DNA from: Ga0077555 sp963761475
Lineage (GTDB): Bacteria > Pseudomonadota > Alphaproteobacteria > Rhizobiales > Hyphomicrobiaceae
NCBI GenBank assembly: GCA_963761475.1
Contig: CAVXGT010000012.1
Span: forward strand, 62,001 to 126,000
Length of the DNA: 64,000 nucleotides
Direction: 5' to 3'
In this document: positions 63,906 to 64,000 of the stretch, in pieces
How positions within the stretch are numbered: position 1 is the first letter of the stretch
Layout: each line of letters begins with the position of its first letter
Position numbers and translations under genes: made by a program
Notes under the pieces: model-generated
Told to the model about the DNA's origin: nothing
The model's input: only the letters and a program-made list of their open reading frames with translations
Databases searched by the model: none

Positions 63906-64000
63906 CCGCCTTCACCTTCAGCGCCACCCACGACTTGCGCACGAGGCGCGGTCGCGGGATAGAGCACGCCAGACAGGCAAACCCGGGACAATCACGAGCG

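Overview
This is a GC-rich, gene-dense chromosomal window. The gene repertoire points to an alphaproteobacterium, most likely Hyphomicrobiales (Rhizobiales)-like. The main clues are a stand-alone DnaA domain-IV regulator coupled to a DUF6456 protein and followed by SufE, divergent carA/yqeY, overlapping rnc-era, trmFO, secG-pyrG, and heavy use of GTG/TTG starts. I cannot name a genus. No tRNA, rRNA, insertion sequence, prophage or CRISPR array was found.

Layout. 0-6 kb: the 3' end of a thiolase, a DksA-type protein with a histone-H1-like tail, a structured gene-free stretch ending in a strong terminator (candidate ncRNA), a MoxR ATPase, era, rnc and a HAD hydrolase. 6-12.5 kb: a secreted five-repeat protein, then a minus-strand run of PhyH dioxygenase, NagX-like membrane acyltransferase, SsuD-like monooxygenase and a NYN/LOTUS RNA-binding nuclease. 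12.6-18.6 kb: a plus-strand catabolic run of NTF2-like protein, dihydropyrimidinase, nucleotidyltransferase, acyl-CoA synthetase, DMSP-lyase-like cupin and SDR. 18.6-29.2 kb: enoyl-CoA hydratase, ChaN-like protein, carA, then yqeY, RraA-like, tspO, photolyase, cytochrome c, HicA-like, TauE, D-2-hydroxyacid dehydrogenase and rlmB. 29.3-37.7 kb: two small secreted proteins, a type I secretion ABC/HlyD pair, and a phosphate-binding-like periplasmic protein overlapping a GGDEF-EAL receptor. 38-42.2 kb: a very large membrane fusion protein with two rhodanese domains, a YidC/Oxa1-like domain and a rifampin-phosphotransferase-like half. 42.4-48.3 kb: DnaA-C/DUF6456, sufE, a DHA2 efflux pump, a zinc-type dehydrogenase and trmFO. 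48.6-58.7 kb: a double-barrel outer-membrane protein, glcF with an MFS carrier, a TauD/EthD-like/SDR operon, a cytochrome c, a DUF1080 protein and a methyltransferase. 58.7-64 kb: pyrG, secG, a secreted hypothetical and two tandem inositol-monophosphatase-family genes.

Two features dominate. First, the 38-42 kb fusion joins domains I do not know together in one described protein. Second, at least eight otherwise well-conserved genes, including housekeeping era, rnc, rlmB and trmFO, are each broken by single-base indels, several of them in C/G homopolymers. This looks like residual assembly error rather than gene decay, so reading frames in this window should be treated as provisional.
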